Shown: piece after piece, positions 1 to 6,170 of the stretch
How positions within the stretch are numbered: the first letter of the stretch is position 1
Layout: every line of letters starts with the position of its first letter
Assembly (NCBI GenBank): GCA_903901905.1
Contig: CAIUSQ010000249.1
Coordinates: 1-10,042 of the forward strand
DNA length: 10,042 nt
Origin: an uncultured Actinomycetes bacterium
Lineage (GTDB): Bacteria; Actinomycetota; Actinomycetes; Nanopelagicales; Nanopelagicaceae
Direction: 5' to 3'
The notes under the pieces: generated by a model
Database searches by the model: none
Seen by the model: the letters and a program-made list of their open reading frames with translations, nothing else
What the model was told of the DNA's origin: nothing
Program-made: the position numbers and the translations under genes

Positions 1-87
1 AGAGGCTGCGGGTTGGATCGGCATAGGCTCGATTCTCCATTAGCTTTCGTGATCTCATCCCTTGTGGACAAGAGTTCTTATAGGTGA

Positions 88-116
88 ATTACACGCGTGT
101 AACTCGTTTCTGTCAA
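88..116 (-). promoter_or_regulatory. Leftward sigma-70-like promoter
   Basis: On the minus strand a perfect TTGACA (116-111) is followed after 17 bp by TGTAAT (93-88). The spacing is ideal, but the second base of the -10 is G where A is strongly preferred. Transcription would start near 81 and run off the left edge, towards possible starts at 58, 40 or 24, all in open frames. The gene it serves lies outside the window. In Streptomyces and mycobacteria, sugar nucleotidyltransferases of this kind often lie near a whiB-type regulator, so a whiB-like gene is one guess; the sequence here cannot confirm it. Confidence 0.5.
89..102. promoter_or_regulatory. 14-bp perfect palindrome, probable operator
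   Basis: TTACACGCGTGTAA is a perfect inverted repeat that covers most of the leftward -10 element and part of its spacer, a typical repressor position. The half-sites TNAC and GTNA are those of the Streptomyces BldD box, but that box has a 5-nt spacer and this has 6, so BldD identity is not supported. Which protein binds is unknown. Confidence 0.45.
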
Positions 117-131
117 GCCCGCAGGGAGCAA

Positions 132-227
132 ATGGGCGGATTTGGAGGGGTTAAAACCGCTCTATTCGGAGGGAATCGAGCTGAAATTGAGCGTGATTTT
201 CGCACATATCGTGCAATAAATAAATAA
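132..227 (+). CDS. Possible 31-residue small protein
   Basis: An ATG at 132 has an AGGGAG ribosome binding site 3 nt upstream and opens 31 codons ending in TAA at 225-227, just before the 3' end of the minus-strand nucleotidyltransferase gene. The N-terminal part is glycine-rich (MGGFGGVKTALFGG) and the rest is charged (AEIERDFRTYRAINK). I recognise no family, and I see no good plus-strand promoter upstream. The binding site is the only positive evidence, so it may be a chance ORF in a gap that otherwise holds only the leftward promoter. Confidence 0.22.
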   Translation: MGGFGGVKTALFGGNRAEIERDFRTYRAINK

Positions 228-230
228 TGT

Positions 231-1190
231 TTAAGGAATTGAAATTATTTCATCATTAGTGACAAATGAACTAGTAATTTTTGCGCCATCTTCAACCTTT
301 GTGCCTTTTGAAATATAGGAACGGCTGATCTGTGCATTTAATCCGATGGAACAGTCGGATTCGATTATTGAGGATTCGATCAAAGCACCTGCAGAAACCT
401 GACAGTTTCTAGAAATGCTGCTGCCACCGGTTAGCCGAGCAGATGGATCAACTTTTGAACCCTGCATTATCAAAAAATCACCATCGCGATTAACAATTTC
501 AGTCGATGCATTCATAAGTGCATGAGGAGTTCCAATATCTACCCAGTAAGAGCTCTCTATATATCCATAGACCGCCGCCCCACTTGCAACTAGTGCAGGG
601 AAAGTTTCTCGCTCAACGGAGACGACTGTATCTAATGGGATTGATTCAAGAACGCGAGGATTAAATACATAACATCCAGCGTTTATTTGATTGGTAACTG
701 GGTTTTCCATTTTTTCAAGAAAAGCTGTAACTCGCCCATTAGAGTCGGTTGGAACACAACCGTATGCACGAGCATCTTCTACTTTTGTTAGATGCAAAGT
801 GACATCGGCACCATGTACTTCATGTTGGCGAATCTGCTCAGCGAGATTATGAGAGCTAAGGACATCGCCATTTAAAATCACTATTGATTCCGATGAGTTG
901 ATCAACTTTGCAGCATTTCGTATCGCTCCACCTGTTCCTAACGGTGATTTCTCAACTGCATATTGAATCTGCATACCCCAATTTGATCCATCTCCGAAAT
1001 ATGGAGTAAATAACTCTGCTAAATACGATGTTGCAAGAACAATGCGAGTAATACCTGCAGCTTTAGCCATATTGAGTTGATGTTCAGTTACAGGAATTCC
1101 GGCAACTGTGAGCATTGGTTTTGGAGTATTTTTAGTTAAAGGCATCAGTCGAGTACCAAAACCACCTACGAGCAATATTGCTGTTGCCAC
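231..1190 (-). CDS. Sugar-1-phosphate nucleotidyltransferase (mannose-1-phosphate guanylyltransferase-like)
   Basis: Predicted to join a nucleoside triphosphate to a sugar 1-phosphate, giving an NDP-sugar (probably GDP-mannose) and pyrophosphate in the cytoplasm, for glycan or cell-envelope synthesis. The 319-aa protein starts with the nucleotide-binding loop GGFGTRL (9-15) and K24 in the TPKPML stretch. It also has PLGTGGA (83-89), metal-binding D109 in LNGDV, the EKMENP segment (159-164), INAGCYVF (169-176) and YWVDIGTP (215-222). From about 247 to 310 the spacing suggests a short left-handed beta-helix of hexapeptide type. It is somewhat shorter than many relatives, with a brief C-terminal domain. 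The start is GTG, 4 nt after the dapC stop, with AAAGG about 10 nt upstream. It is the last gene of the ferredoxin-dapC operon. Sugar and base specificity cannot be read from sequence, so ADP-glucose or dTDP-sugar synthases are alternatives. Confidence 0.82.
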   Translation of the reverse strand: MATAILLVGGFGTRLMPLTKNTPKPMLTVAGIPVTEHQLNMAKAAGITRIVLATSYLAELFTPYFGDGSNWGMQIQYAVEKSPLGTGGAIRNAAKLINSSESIVILNGDVLSSHNLAEQIRQHEVHGADVTLHLTKVEDARAYGCVPTDSNGRVTAFLEKMENPVTNQINAGCYVFNPRVLESIPLDTVVSVERETFPALVASGAAVYGYIESSYWVDIGTPHALMNASTEIVNRDGDFLIMQGSKVDPSARLTGGSSISRNCQVSAGALIESSIIESDCSIGLNAQISRSYISKGTKVEDGAKITSSFVTNDEIISIP

Positions 1191-1194
1191 TGAC

Positions 1195-2259
1195 TTAAAC
1201 CTTTAAGCGCGTAACAGCTTGGGCAATCTGAGCATCAGTTGCAGTCATTGCCACCCGAATATGTTGTGCACCTGCCTGGCCATAGAAACTTCCAGGAGTA
1301 ACCAAAATACCTAAATTAGCCATCCATTCAACACTCTTCCATGCATCTTCATTTCGAGTGCACCAGAGATATAGACCCGAATCACTGTATTCAACAGTAA
1401 ATCCATTGGCCTCTAAAGCAGGACGCATCGCATCTTTGCGTGCGTTATAGCGATCACGCTGCTGTGCCACATGTGCATCATCAGATAATGCAACTGTCAT
1501 TGCTTTTTGAACCGGCAGCGGAACTATCATGCCGGCATGTTTGCGAATTTCTCGAATTCGGTCAATAAGTTGGCTATCGCCAATCATGAAAGCAGCTCTA
1601 TATCCAGCCATAGATGAGCGTTTGGATAAAGAGTGAACAGCAAGGATATTTCTGTTATCTCCGCTTGTCTGTGAAAGAACAGAGAGTGAATGGGCGGTGT
1701 GATCAAACTCTAAATAACATTCATCGGAAATCAGGATTGAATTATTATCTCGAGACCAATCAATGCAAGCTTTGATCTCTTGGGCGCTGTGTACACGCCC
1801 TGTTGGATTTGAAGGTGAGTTCAACCATGCTAGATCTGCCTTCGGCCATGTTGTGGCATCGATTGCAACGGGAATTGATTGTGCACCTGCTAATAAAGCT
1901 CCAACATGATATGTCGGATATGCGATTTCAGGAATTAAAACTTTTGTAGCTTCAATGATTGTTGGTAGCCAAGCAACTAACTCTTTTGATCCAATCACTG
2001 GGAGTACATCAAAATCTCCAGTTGCACCTAACCGCTTGGTTGCCCAGTTTTTAATTGCTGCACGCAGATCCGCTGTTCCAGCTGTAAACGGGTAGCCAGG
2101 TGAGTTAGATGCATCGCGAAAAGCTTTTTGAATGAAATCTGGAGTTGGATCAACCGGTGTTCCTTGTGAGAGATCGATAATCCCATTGGGGTGTGCACGC
2201 GCCTTGTCACCAAAAGGCACCAAGGCATCCCATGGAAAATCTGGGAGCTGTGCTCTCAA
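1195..2259 (-). CDS. dapC: N-succinyldiaminopimelate aminotransferase, DapC type
   Basis: A PLP-dependent aminotransferase (fold type I, class I/II) that transfers an amino group from glutamate to N-succinyl-2-amino-6-ketopimelate in the lysine/meso-diaminopimelate pathway, which feeds peptidoglycan. The 354-aa protein has the actinobacterial DapC opening LPDFPWD followed by DLSQGTPVDPTP. It shows the cofactor-contacting NSPSNPTG (N151), D179 with Y182 in SDECY, the Schiff-base lysine K213 in SLSKRS, and R335 in HIRVAM for the substrate carboxylate. The start is TTG 3 nt after the ferredoxin stop, with a GAG-containing weak ribosome binding site; no better in-frame start exists nearby. The ferredoxin-dapC pair is a recurrent actinobacterial arrangement (as in Mycobacterium fdxC-dapC), which supports DapC over other aminotransferases. 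Confidence 0.88.
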   Translation of the reverse strand: MRAQLPDFPWDALVPFGDKARAHPNGIIDLSQGTPVDPTPDFIQKAFRDASNSPGYPFTAGTADLRAAIKNWATKRLGATGDFDVLPVIGSKELVAWLPTIIEATKVLIPEIAYPTYHVGALLAGAQSIPVAIDATTWPKADLAWLNSPSNPTGRVHSAQEIKACIDWSRDNNSILISDECYLEFDHTAHSLSVLSQTSGDNRNILAVHSLSKRSSMAGYRAAFMIGDSQLIDRIREIRKHAGMIVPLPVQKAMTVALSDDAHVAQQRDRYNARKDAMRPALEANGFTVEYSDSGLYLWCTRNEDAWKSVEWMANLGILVTPGSFYGQAGAQHIRVAMTATDAQIAQAVTRLKV

Positions 2260-2262
2260 TTT

Positions 2263-2583
2263 TTACTCGCTCTTTGGCGGAAGTGCAGTAACAATCTGAT
2301 GATCGCTACCGGTTGCTCCAACTTTACTTGCACCACCTGGCGAACCAATCTCAACGAAAAATTCAGTATTGACTGCGCTAAATTCTTTCCACACGCCAGG
2401 AACATCATCTTCATAATAAATTGCTTCAACTGGACAGACGGGTTCGCAAGCCCCACAGTCCACACATTCATCTGGTTGGATATAGAGCATGCGGTCACCC
2501 TCATAAATGCAGTCCACCGGACATTCTTCGATGCAGGACTTATCTTTCACATCGACGCAAGGTTGGGCAATCACATAGGTCAC
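2263..2583 (-). CDS. fdxA: 7Fe ferredoxin (3Fe-4S/4Fe-4S)
   Basis: A small soluble electron carrier of 106 aa, close to the usual length. From the GTG start, cysteines fall at 9, 17, 21, 25, 40, 43, 46 and 50. By analogy with Azotobacter FdI, C9, C17 and C50 would hold the [3Fe-4S] cluster; C21, C40, C43 and C46 the [4Fe-4S] cluster; C25 would be free. The CVDVKDKSC and GSPGGASKVG stretches are hallmarks of the actinobacterial family. A longer reading frame runs back to 2640, but the GTG at 2583 is chosen because GGAGG lies 6 nt upstream and family members begin TYVIAQPC. First gene of the operon with dapC and the nucleotidyltransferase. The redox partner is unknown; such ferredoxins often serve cytochrome P450s or oxidoreductases encoded elsewhere. 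Confidence 0.93.
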   Translation of the reverse strand: MTYVIAQPCVDVKDKSCIEECPVDCIYEGDRMLYIQPDECVDCGACEPVCPVEAIYYEDDVPGVWKEFSAVNTEFFVEIGSPGGASKVGATGSDHQIVTALPPKSE

Positions 2584-2589
2584 AACAGG

Positions 2590-2594
2590 CCTCC
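2590..2594 (-). promoter_or_regulatory. Ribosome binding site fixing the ferredoxin GTG start
   Basis: GGAGG on the minus strand lies 6 nt before the GTG at 2583. It is the strongest Shine-Dalgarno sequence seen in the window and settles the start against longer in-frame alternatives. Confidence 0.8.
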
Positions 2595-2621
2595 AGATTT
2601 TATGGTGATTTGATTGGCGCA

Positions 2622-2627
2622 ATTCTA
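2622..2627 (-). promoter_or_regulatory. Probable -10 element of the ferredoxin operon
   Basis: TAGAAT on the minus strand fits TANNNT and would start transcription near 2615, leaving a leader of about 30 nt that contains the GGAGG site. No good -35 is visible at 17-18 bp. TAAAAT at 2602-2597 is a rival, but starting there would cut into the ribosome binding site. Confidence 0.4.
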
Positions 2628-2668
2628 ACGCGTACCTCACCTACATCGCCAGATTTGCTTGTTCGGTT

Positions 2669-2674
2669 TATCGT
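2669..2674 (+). promoter_or_regulatory. -10 element of a leaderless promoter (SH3-like/cysS operon)
   Basis: TATCGT ends 6 nt before the ATG at 2681, so transcription should start at or next to the A of the start codon. There is no ribosome binding site in the gap, as expected for a leaderless mRNA. No clear -35. Confidence 0.5.
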
Positions 2675-2680
2675 AGGCAC

Positions 2681-2881
2681 ATGCCCACCGAGCTAGAACC
2701 CACCTTTACTGCCCTCATTGGAAAAAGGGTGAGTATTCGATTACACGATCCCGAAGGTGGCTTTCGTGACATTGTTGGACATCTAGAGAGCGCCACTTCA
2801 CTTAGAAATCGACATGGTGAGTTAATTGAATTCTCTCATGATGAGATTTTTATCTGGAGAGAGGTCGTTGTAAAGAAATGA
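2681..2881 (+). CDS. Stand-alone SH3-like beta-barrel protein (Rv0428c-type N-terminal domain)
   Basis: A 66-aa protein whose whole length matches, by pattern, the small barrel found at the N-terminus of actinobacterial GNAT acetyltransferases of the Rv0428c type. It has IGKRVSIRLHDPEG, then a GFRDIVGHLES strand, RHGELIEF, and a closing EIFIWREVV. In many actinobacteria a GNAT protein with this barrel is the divergent neighbour of ferredoxin-dapC, as here. The acetyltransferase part is absent: the frame ends in VVKK and TGA, and the next gene begins in a 4-nt ATGA overlap (ATG 2878). No signal peptide or membrane segment. Function unknown; the barrel alone cannot acetylate. The family assignment comes from memory of related sequences, not a search. 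Confidence 0.7.
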   Translation: MPTELEPTFTALIGKRVSIRLHDPEGGFRDIVGHLESATSLRNRHGELIEFSHDEIFIWREVVVKK

Positions 2882-4242
2882 CCTTGCGTTTATATGACAC
2901 CAAATCTCGTGAATTAAAGCCAGTTGCTACTCCAAATGGTGCCACCTCCATGTATTGCTGCGGCCCTACGGTTTATCGAGATGCCCATGTTGGAAACTTA
3001 AGAACATTCTTGCTAGCCGATTTGATTTCACGTGCCTTAACTGTGTCCGGGGTTGCGGTGACTCTGATTCAAAACATTACTGATGTTGGACATATGAGCG
3101 AGGATTTTCAGGAAGATGACAAGATATTAACCCAAGCCTCGATTGAGAAAATTGACCCCTTTGAAATTGCAAGAAAGTATGAAGGTAATTTTCATAAAGA
3201 CCTTGCTCGTTTGAACATTAAAAAAGCTAATCTCTATCCAAAGGCAAGTGAGTCGATAGAGATGATGCAATCGATGATTGCGGAGTTGATAATAAAAGGC
3301 TCTGCATATGTTGGAAACGATGGATCTGTCTATTTTGATGCTCATAGCTCGAAAGGCTACGGAGAAATAAGTGGCAATCGACTAGATGCGCTTAAACCTG
3401 GACACAAACATGAAACCTCTCAAGATAGAGCTAAAAGATTTCATGCGGATTGGGCCTTATGGAAAGCAGCTGGTAACCGAACACAGATGGTTTGGTCATC
3501 GCCATGGGGAATTGGGTTTCCTGGTTGGCATATTGAATGTTCGGCGATGTCATTAAAACTTTTAAATAGCCATGTTGATGTTCACGTTGGTGGAATTGAT
3601 CTTCGCTTTCCGCACCATGAAAATGAACGCGCACAGTCAAATGCAATTACCGGCAATGAGAGTGTTGATATTTGGGTTCATGGTGAGCACCTCTTGTTCG
3701 AGGGACGAAAAATGTCGAAGAGTTCGGGCAATGTTCTACTACTTCAGGACATGATTGACCGTGGATTTGATCCAATTGCCCTTCGGCTCTGCCTATTAGA
3801 AAATCGTTATAGATCTCAGATGGATTTAACGTGGAAATCAATTGAGGCGGCCCATGAACTACTGCTGCGATGGCGAGGCAAGATTTCAGTATGGGCCAGT
3901 GAAGAAGGCCTCAACGATGCTTTGGAAATCGACCCTGAGATTGAGTCGGCGATTGAGAACGATATCGATACGCCGAAAATTCTTATTCGCTTGCGTGCAA
4001 TAGAAAAAAGTGAACTCAGAAACAAGCGCGCGCTATTTATGTATGCAGATCAGATTCTTGGCTTACATTTAGATGCAGGGGTTGAGGAAAAAACACTTAC
4101 GGCTCAGATGAAAGATCTATTGGATGCGCGCACTATTGCTAGAAATGAAAAACGTTGGGCTGATAGTGATCAACTGCGAGTTCAATTAGAAGAGCTTGGT
4201 TTGATTATCAAAGATACGCCAGAGGGGCAAACCTGGTCCTAA
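2878..4242 (+). CDS. cysS: Cysteinyl-tRNA synthetase (minority actinobacterial type)
   Basis: Class I synthetase that charges tRNA-Cys with cysteine using ATP. The 454 aa are close to the usual 460. Visible are the HIGH-type motif HVGN (37-40) within the CCGPTVY region, zinc ligands C28, C221, H246 and E250, WHIECSAMS (217-225), GGIDLRFPHHENE (238-250) and KMSKS (278-282). The C-terminal helical and anticodon-binding parts are present, ending KDTPEGQTW. This tail argues against the mycothiol ligase MshC, which is shorter and lacks it. Features such as NITDVGHMSED and AHVGNLRTFLLADLI resemble Thermus-like CysRS and a second CysRS seen in some actinobacteria, rather than the common actinobacterial copy. 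Its ATG overlaps the SH3-like stop, implying translational coupling. It may be a paralogue with the main copy elsewhere, or the only CysRS in this genome. Confidence 0.87.
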   Translation: MTLRLYDTKSRELKPVATPNGATSMYCCGPTVYRDAHVGNLRTFLLADLISRALTVSGVAVTLIQNITDVGHMSEDFQEDDKILTQASIEKIDPFEIARKYEGNFHKDLARLNIKKANLYPKASESIEMMQSMIAELIIKGSAYVGNDGSVYFDAHSSKGYGEISGNRLDALKPGHKHETSQDRAKRFHADWALWKAAGNRTQMVWSSPWGIGFPGWHIECSAMSLKLLNSHVDVHVGGIDLRFPHHENERAQSNAITGNESVDIWVHGEHLLFEGRKMSKSSGNVLLLQDMIDRGFDPIALRLCLLENRYRSQMDLTWKSIEAAHELLLRWRGKISVWASEEGLNDALEIDPEIESAIENDIDTPKILIRLRAIEKSELRNKRALFMYADQILGLHLDAGVEEKTLTAQMKDLLDARTIARNEKRWADSDQLRVQLEELGLIIKDTPEGQTWS

Positions 4243-4338
4243 CTTGCTCTGCAGGAGTGCAATCTGAGTTAGGGGTTGCGTTAGAAGTCGAGCTAGTGGT
4301 TGTACTAGAGGTTATTCAAGTTCTTTTGGTAGGTGTAC
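4243..4338. other. Convergent intergenic gap between cysS and DUF6113
   Basis: About 96 bp between the stops of two converging genes. It holds a weak stem (TTGCTCT 4244-4250 with AGTGCAA 4256-4262, one mismatch, loop GCAGG) with no T-run after it, then the 12-bp repeat block listed separately. A classical rho-independent terminator is not visible on either strand. Confidence 0.5.
4268..4315. repeat. Four degenerate 12-bp tandem repeats
   Basis: Units GTTAGGGGTTGC, GTTAGAAGTCGA, GCTAGTGGTTGT and ACTAGAGGTTAT share the pattern [GA]YTAGNRGTYRN, so TAG recurs every 12 bp. Read on the minus strand the block would encode a Ser/Thr-rich run (ITSSTTTSSTSN), like a low-complexity protein tail, but a TGA separates it from anything upstream and it is not in the DUF6113 frame. 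It may be a decayed coding repeat or a transcript-end element. Confidence 0.5.
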
Positions 4339-4650
4339 TTAAAGAGGCATCATGATTGCAATAACAACGACAATGAATCCAATGTTTAGTAGAGAAGTTC
4401 CTATGCCATCGCCTTGAATTAAGTACTCATCGTTTAATCCAGGAAATCCTGCTCGTAGAACTACAAAACCCCAAACAATGGCAACTATAAATCGATATGT
4501 ACGACCACCCCATTTTCGGCCAGAGGCCCATACTCCAAAACTTGTGCCCAAAAGAGAAAGCAGAAGACCAAAGGGTGGATACAAACTATGTACAAAGACA
4601 GAGCTTGCACCTAATGCCAAACCTAAAAGTATGGAGTAGAGATACTTCAT
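4339..4650 (-). CDS. DUF6113-type integral membrane protein
   Basis: A 103-aa protein with four predicted membrane segments (about 3-20, 27-43, 52-68 and 83-101). A short basic loop (GRKWGGRTYR, 44-53) lies between the second and third. The third segment is followed by a polar loop (FPGLNDEYLIQGDGIGT). Length, topology and the conserved third and fourth helices match the DUF6113 proteins that follow mshB in many actinobacteria. Its ATG overlaps the mshB stop by 4 nt (ATGA), so the two are co-translated. The function of the family is unknown to me; a role tied to mycothiol is suggested only by position. The gene ends at TAA and may once have been longer, but the following Ser/Thr-coding repeat is in another frame. 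Confidence 0.75.
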   Translation of the reverse strand: MKYLYSILLGLALGASSVFVHSLYPPFGLLLSLLGTSFGVWASGRKWGGRTYRFIVAIVWGFVVLRAGFPGLNDEYLIQGDGIGTSLLNIGFIVVVIAIMMPL

Positions 4651-5516
4651 TTCAGAATTACTCCAGAGGCTAAATCTGTTTCACGACCATGTTCATCAAA
4701 AGGCTCACTTTTTTCACCTTTAACCAATGTGTAGTACTCATCTCCCCAAATCTGCTGACCTAAGTTATTTGAAAGAGCAAAAAATGGACCGTCTAAAGTA
4801 ATTTGAGTTTCGTGTGCCTTCATTGCGGCAAGTTTTGAATCAACAAATTTGCCCCCATCTACAAGAGTCGTCACTAGCGAATCGTCTTTTGCAAATGGAA
4901 GGTCATCGACCGTTTCTGCACCAAAAAAATCTGAACCAATCTCTTTCATTTTGGCAATACCTTGAGCCAATACTGATTTTGGCATTGTGTTCCAATAAAT
5001 TTTCTGAATCTGCCAATTGGCAATTTCTGAGGCACGCATTGCGATCCTGTGTGCCTGAATATGATCAGGATGACCATAACCACCAAATTCATCATAGGTA
5101 ATCATTATGTGTGGTTTAACTTCTTCAATCACTTGCACTAAGTACTGTGATGCAGTTTCAATGTTTGCTTGCCAAAAAACATCAGGGTTATTGTTTGGTT
5201 CAGTTCCCATCATTCCACTATCGCGAAATTTAACTAATGGTGCACCCAAAAATCTAAAATCAGTAACACCTAACTCTTTCATTGCTAAAGAGAGTTCACT
5301 TTCACGATGAGTGCCAAGTTGGTCTTGATCGCTGCTTGCAAGGTGGGCAAGTCCGGGTACTAGCACTTCTCCTTCTTCACCTCGTGTGCAAGTAATAAGG
5401 GTGACACCTGCTCCGCCGGCGGCATACTTGGCCATCGTGGCCCCGTTATTGATAGTTTCATCATCAGGGTGTGCATGTACCAAGAGAATGCGAATTCCTT
5501 CATATGTGCGGTTCAT
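4647..5516 (-). CDS. mshB: GlcNAc-Ins deacetylase of mycothiol synthesis, MshB
   Basis: Zinc-dependent deacetylase that removes acetate from GlcNAc-inositol to give GlcN-inositol, the step before cysteine ligation by MshC. With the ATG at 5516 the protein is 289 aa. It opens RILLVHAHPDDE, with zinc ligands H16 and D19, catalytic base D18, and the third ligand H149 in GGYGHPDH; Y141 in the ITYDE stretch matches an active-site tyrosine of the Mycobacterium enzyme. RDSGMMGT (98-105), KAHETQ and ALSNNL also match MshB. A mycothiol-conjugate amidase (Mca) is the main alternative, but the DUF6113 partner and the C-terminal ALSNNL/DEYYTL/GRETDL pattern favour MshB. An in-frame TTG at 5546 would add 10 residues but would abut the TetR start, so the ATG is preferred. 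No strong ribosome binding site; a weak CAGAAT lies 8 nt upstream of the ATG. Confidence 0.88.
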   Translation of the reverse strand: MNRTYEGIRILLVHAHPDDETINNGATMAKYAAGGAGVTLITCTRGEEGEVLVPGLAHLASSDQDQLGTHRESELSLAMKELGVTDFRFLGAPLVKFRDSGMMGTEPNNNPDVFWQANIETASQYLVQVIEEVKPHIMITYDEFGGYGHPDHIQAHRIAMRASEIANWQIQKIYWNTMPKSVLAQGIAKMKEIGSDFFGAETVDDLPFAKDDSLVTTLVDGGKFVDSKLAAMKAHETQITLDGPFFALSNNLGQQIWGDEYYTLVKGEKSEPFDEHGRETDLASGVILK

Positions 5517-5533
5517 AATGGGTAATTCTGCCG

Positions 5534-5539
5534 TAGGAT
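5534..5539 (+). promoter_or_regulatory. -10 element of a leaderless TetR-gene promoter
   Basis: TAGGAT ends 7 nt before the ATG at 5547, the arrangement expected for leaderless transcription. It sits in a 30-bp gap between divergent start codons. The wider stretch GCCGTAGGATT (5530-5540) recurs almost exactly before the helicase gene. Confidence 0.5.
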
Positions 5540-5546
5540 TGCACAA

Positions 5547-6158
5547 ATGAGTAATGCAGAGATGGTTAATAAGTCACGCTTGCCTCGAGATGAGCGCCGA
5601 GCGTTATTGCTTTCGGCGGCTTTAGAAGTTTTTACTAACGCTGGCTACCACTCTGCTGCGATGGATGAGATTGCAGATCGTGCAAAAGTCTCAAAGCCAG
5701 TTCTTTATCAGCATTTCCCATCGAAGTTAGATTTATATCTAGCAGTACTGGACCTACATATTGACTCATTAGTTTTTGAAATCCAGAAAGCTATCGCATC
5801 GACGCCTGATAACAAAGATCGTGTATATGCAACAGTTAATACTTATTTTTCCTTCATTGAAAAAGAGGGTGAAGCTTTTCGTCTCTTGTTTGAAAGTGAT
5901 ATGAGCGTCGAGCCTCAGGTTTATGAACGTCTCAATCGAATGACATATGACTGTGCAGCCGCAGTTAGTGCTGTTATTGCCATCGATACTGGCCTATCAA
6001 AAGAGGCGTCAATGCTCATTGGTGTTGGAATGATTGGGTATGCCCAAGTCACCGCACGTCATTGGTTGGAGCGCGATAGCAAATTAACCAAACAAAATGC
6101 AGTTGAATTAGTTCATAACCTCATGTGGCGAGGGATTTCGGGTTTTCCCCTCAATTAA
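5547..6158 (+). CDS. TetR-family transcriptional regulator
   Basis: A 203-aa one-component repressor-type regulator. Residues about 15-65 form the DNA-binding domain: a basic start (RLPRDERR), the helix ALEVFTNAGYHSAAMDEIADRA broken by the typical GY turn, then the recognition part VSKPVLYQHFPSK. The remaining 140 residues are the ligand-binding/dimer domain, predicted all-helical, and cannot be assigned a ligand. TetR plus DEAD-box helicase is a recurrent actinobacterial pairing (compare Rv3208 and rhlE in M. tuberculosis), so this is probably the vertically inherited copy. Its start lies only 30 bp from the mshB start, so binding at its own promoter would also affect mshB; whether it controls mshB or the helicase is inference. 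No obvious palindrome is visible in the 30-bp gap. Confidence 0.88.
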   Translation: MSNAEMVNKSRLPRDERRALLLSAALEVFTNAGYHSAAMDEIADRAKVSKPVLYQHFPSKLDLYLAVLDLHIDSLVFEIQKAIASTPDNKDRVYATVNTYFSFIEKEGEAFRLLFESDMSVEPQVYERLNRMTYDCAAAVSAVIAIDTGLSKEASMLIGVGMIGYAQVTARHWLERDSKLTKQNAVELVHNLMWRGISGFPLN

Positions 6159-6164
6159 AGCCAG

Positions 6165-6170
6165 TAGGAT
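6165..6170 (+). promoter_or_regulatory. -10 element before the helicase leader
   Basis: TAGGAT ends 7 nt before an ATG at 6178. It lies within GCCAGTAGGATT (6160-6171), near-identical to the TetR-gene promoter box and at the same distance from its ATG. An inverted repeat TAAAGC (6156-6161)/GCTTTA (6173-6178) flanks it, which could be an operator or a small hairpin. No -35 of note. Confidence 0.42.

Noticed and set aside
1..87. 3' end of a plus-strand gene entering from the left (frames stopping at 24, 43 or 87)
   Set aside because: The frames are too short to recognise, and the strong minus-strand promoter next to them points the other way; neither direction can be assigned.
202..214. Terminator of the minus-strand operon (GCAC/GTGC stem)
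   Set aside because: Only a 4-bp stem with no following T-run on the minus strand; too weak to call.
2191..2613. 140-codon plus-strand open frame across the ferredoxin-dapC junction
   Set aside because: It is antisense to the clear ferredoxin and the dapC start, with no family resemblance.
2584..2640. N-terminal extension of the ferredoxin to 2640
   Set aside because: Family members start at the GTG-encoded TYVIAQPC; the strong GGAGG lies inside the extension and the added residues match nothing.
2878..4242. Assignment of the synthetase-like gene as mycothiol ligase MshC
   Set aside because: MshC is about 410 aa and lacks the CysRS C-terminal tail; here the tail ending DTPEGQTW is present and the N-terminus lacks the MshC opening.
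4268..4315. CRISPR-like array
   Set aside because: Units are 12 bp, contiguous and degenerate with no spacers, and there are no cas genes.
5517..5546. TTG-initiated extension of mshB
   Set aside because: It would abut the TetR start with no room for a promoter, and the known family begins a few residues before the HAHPDDE motif, which fits ATG 5516.
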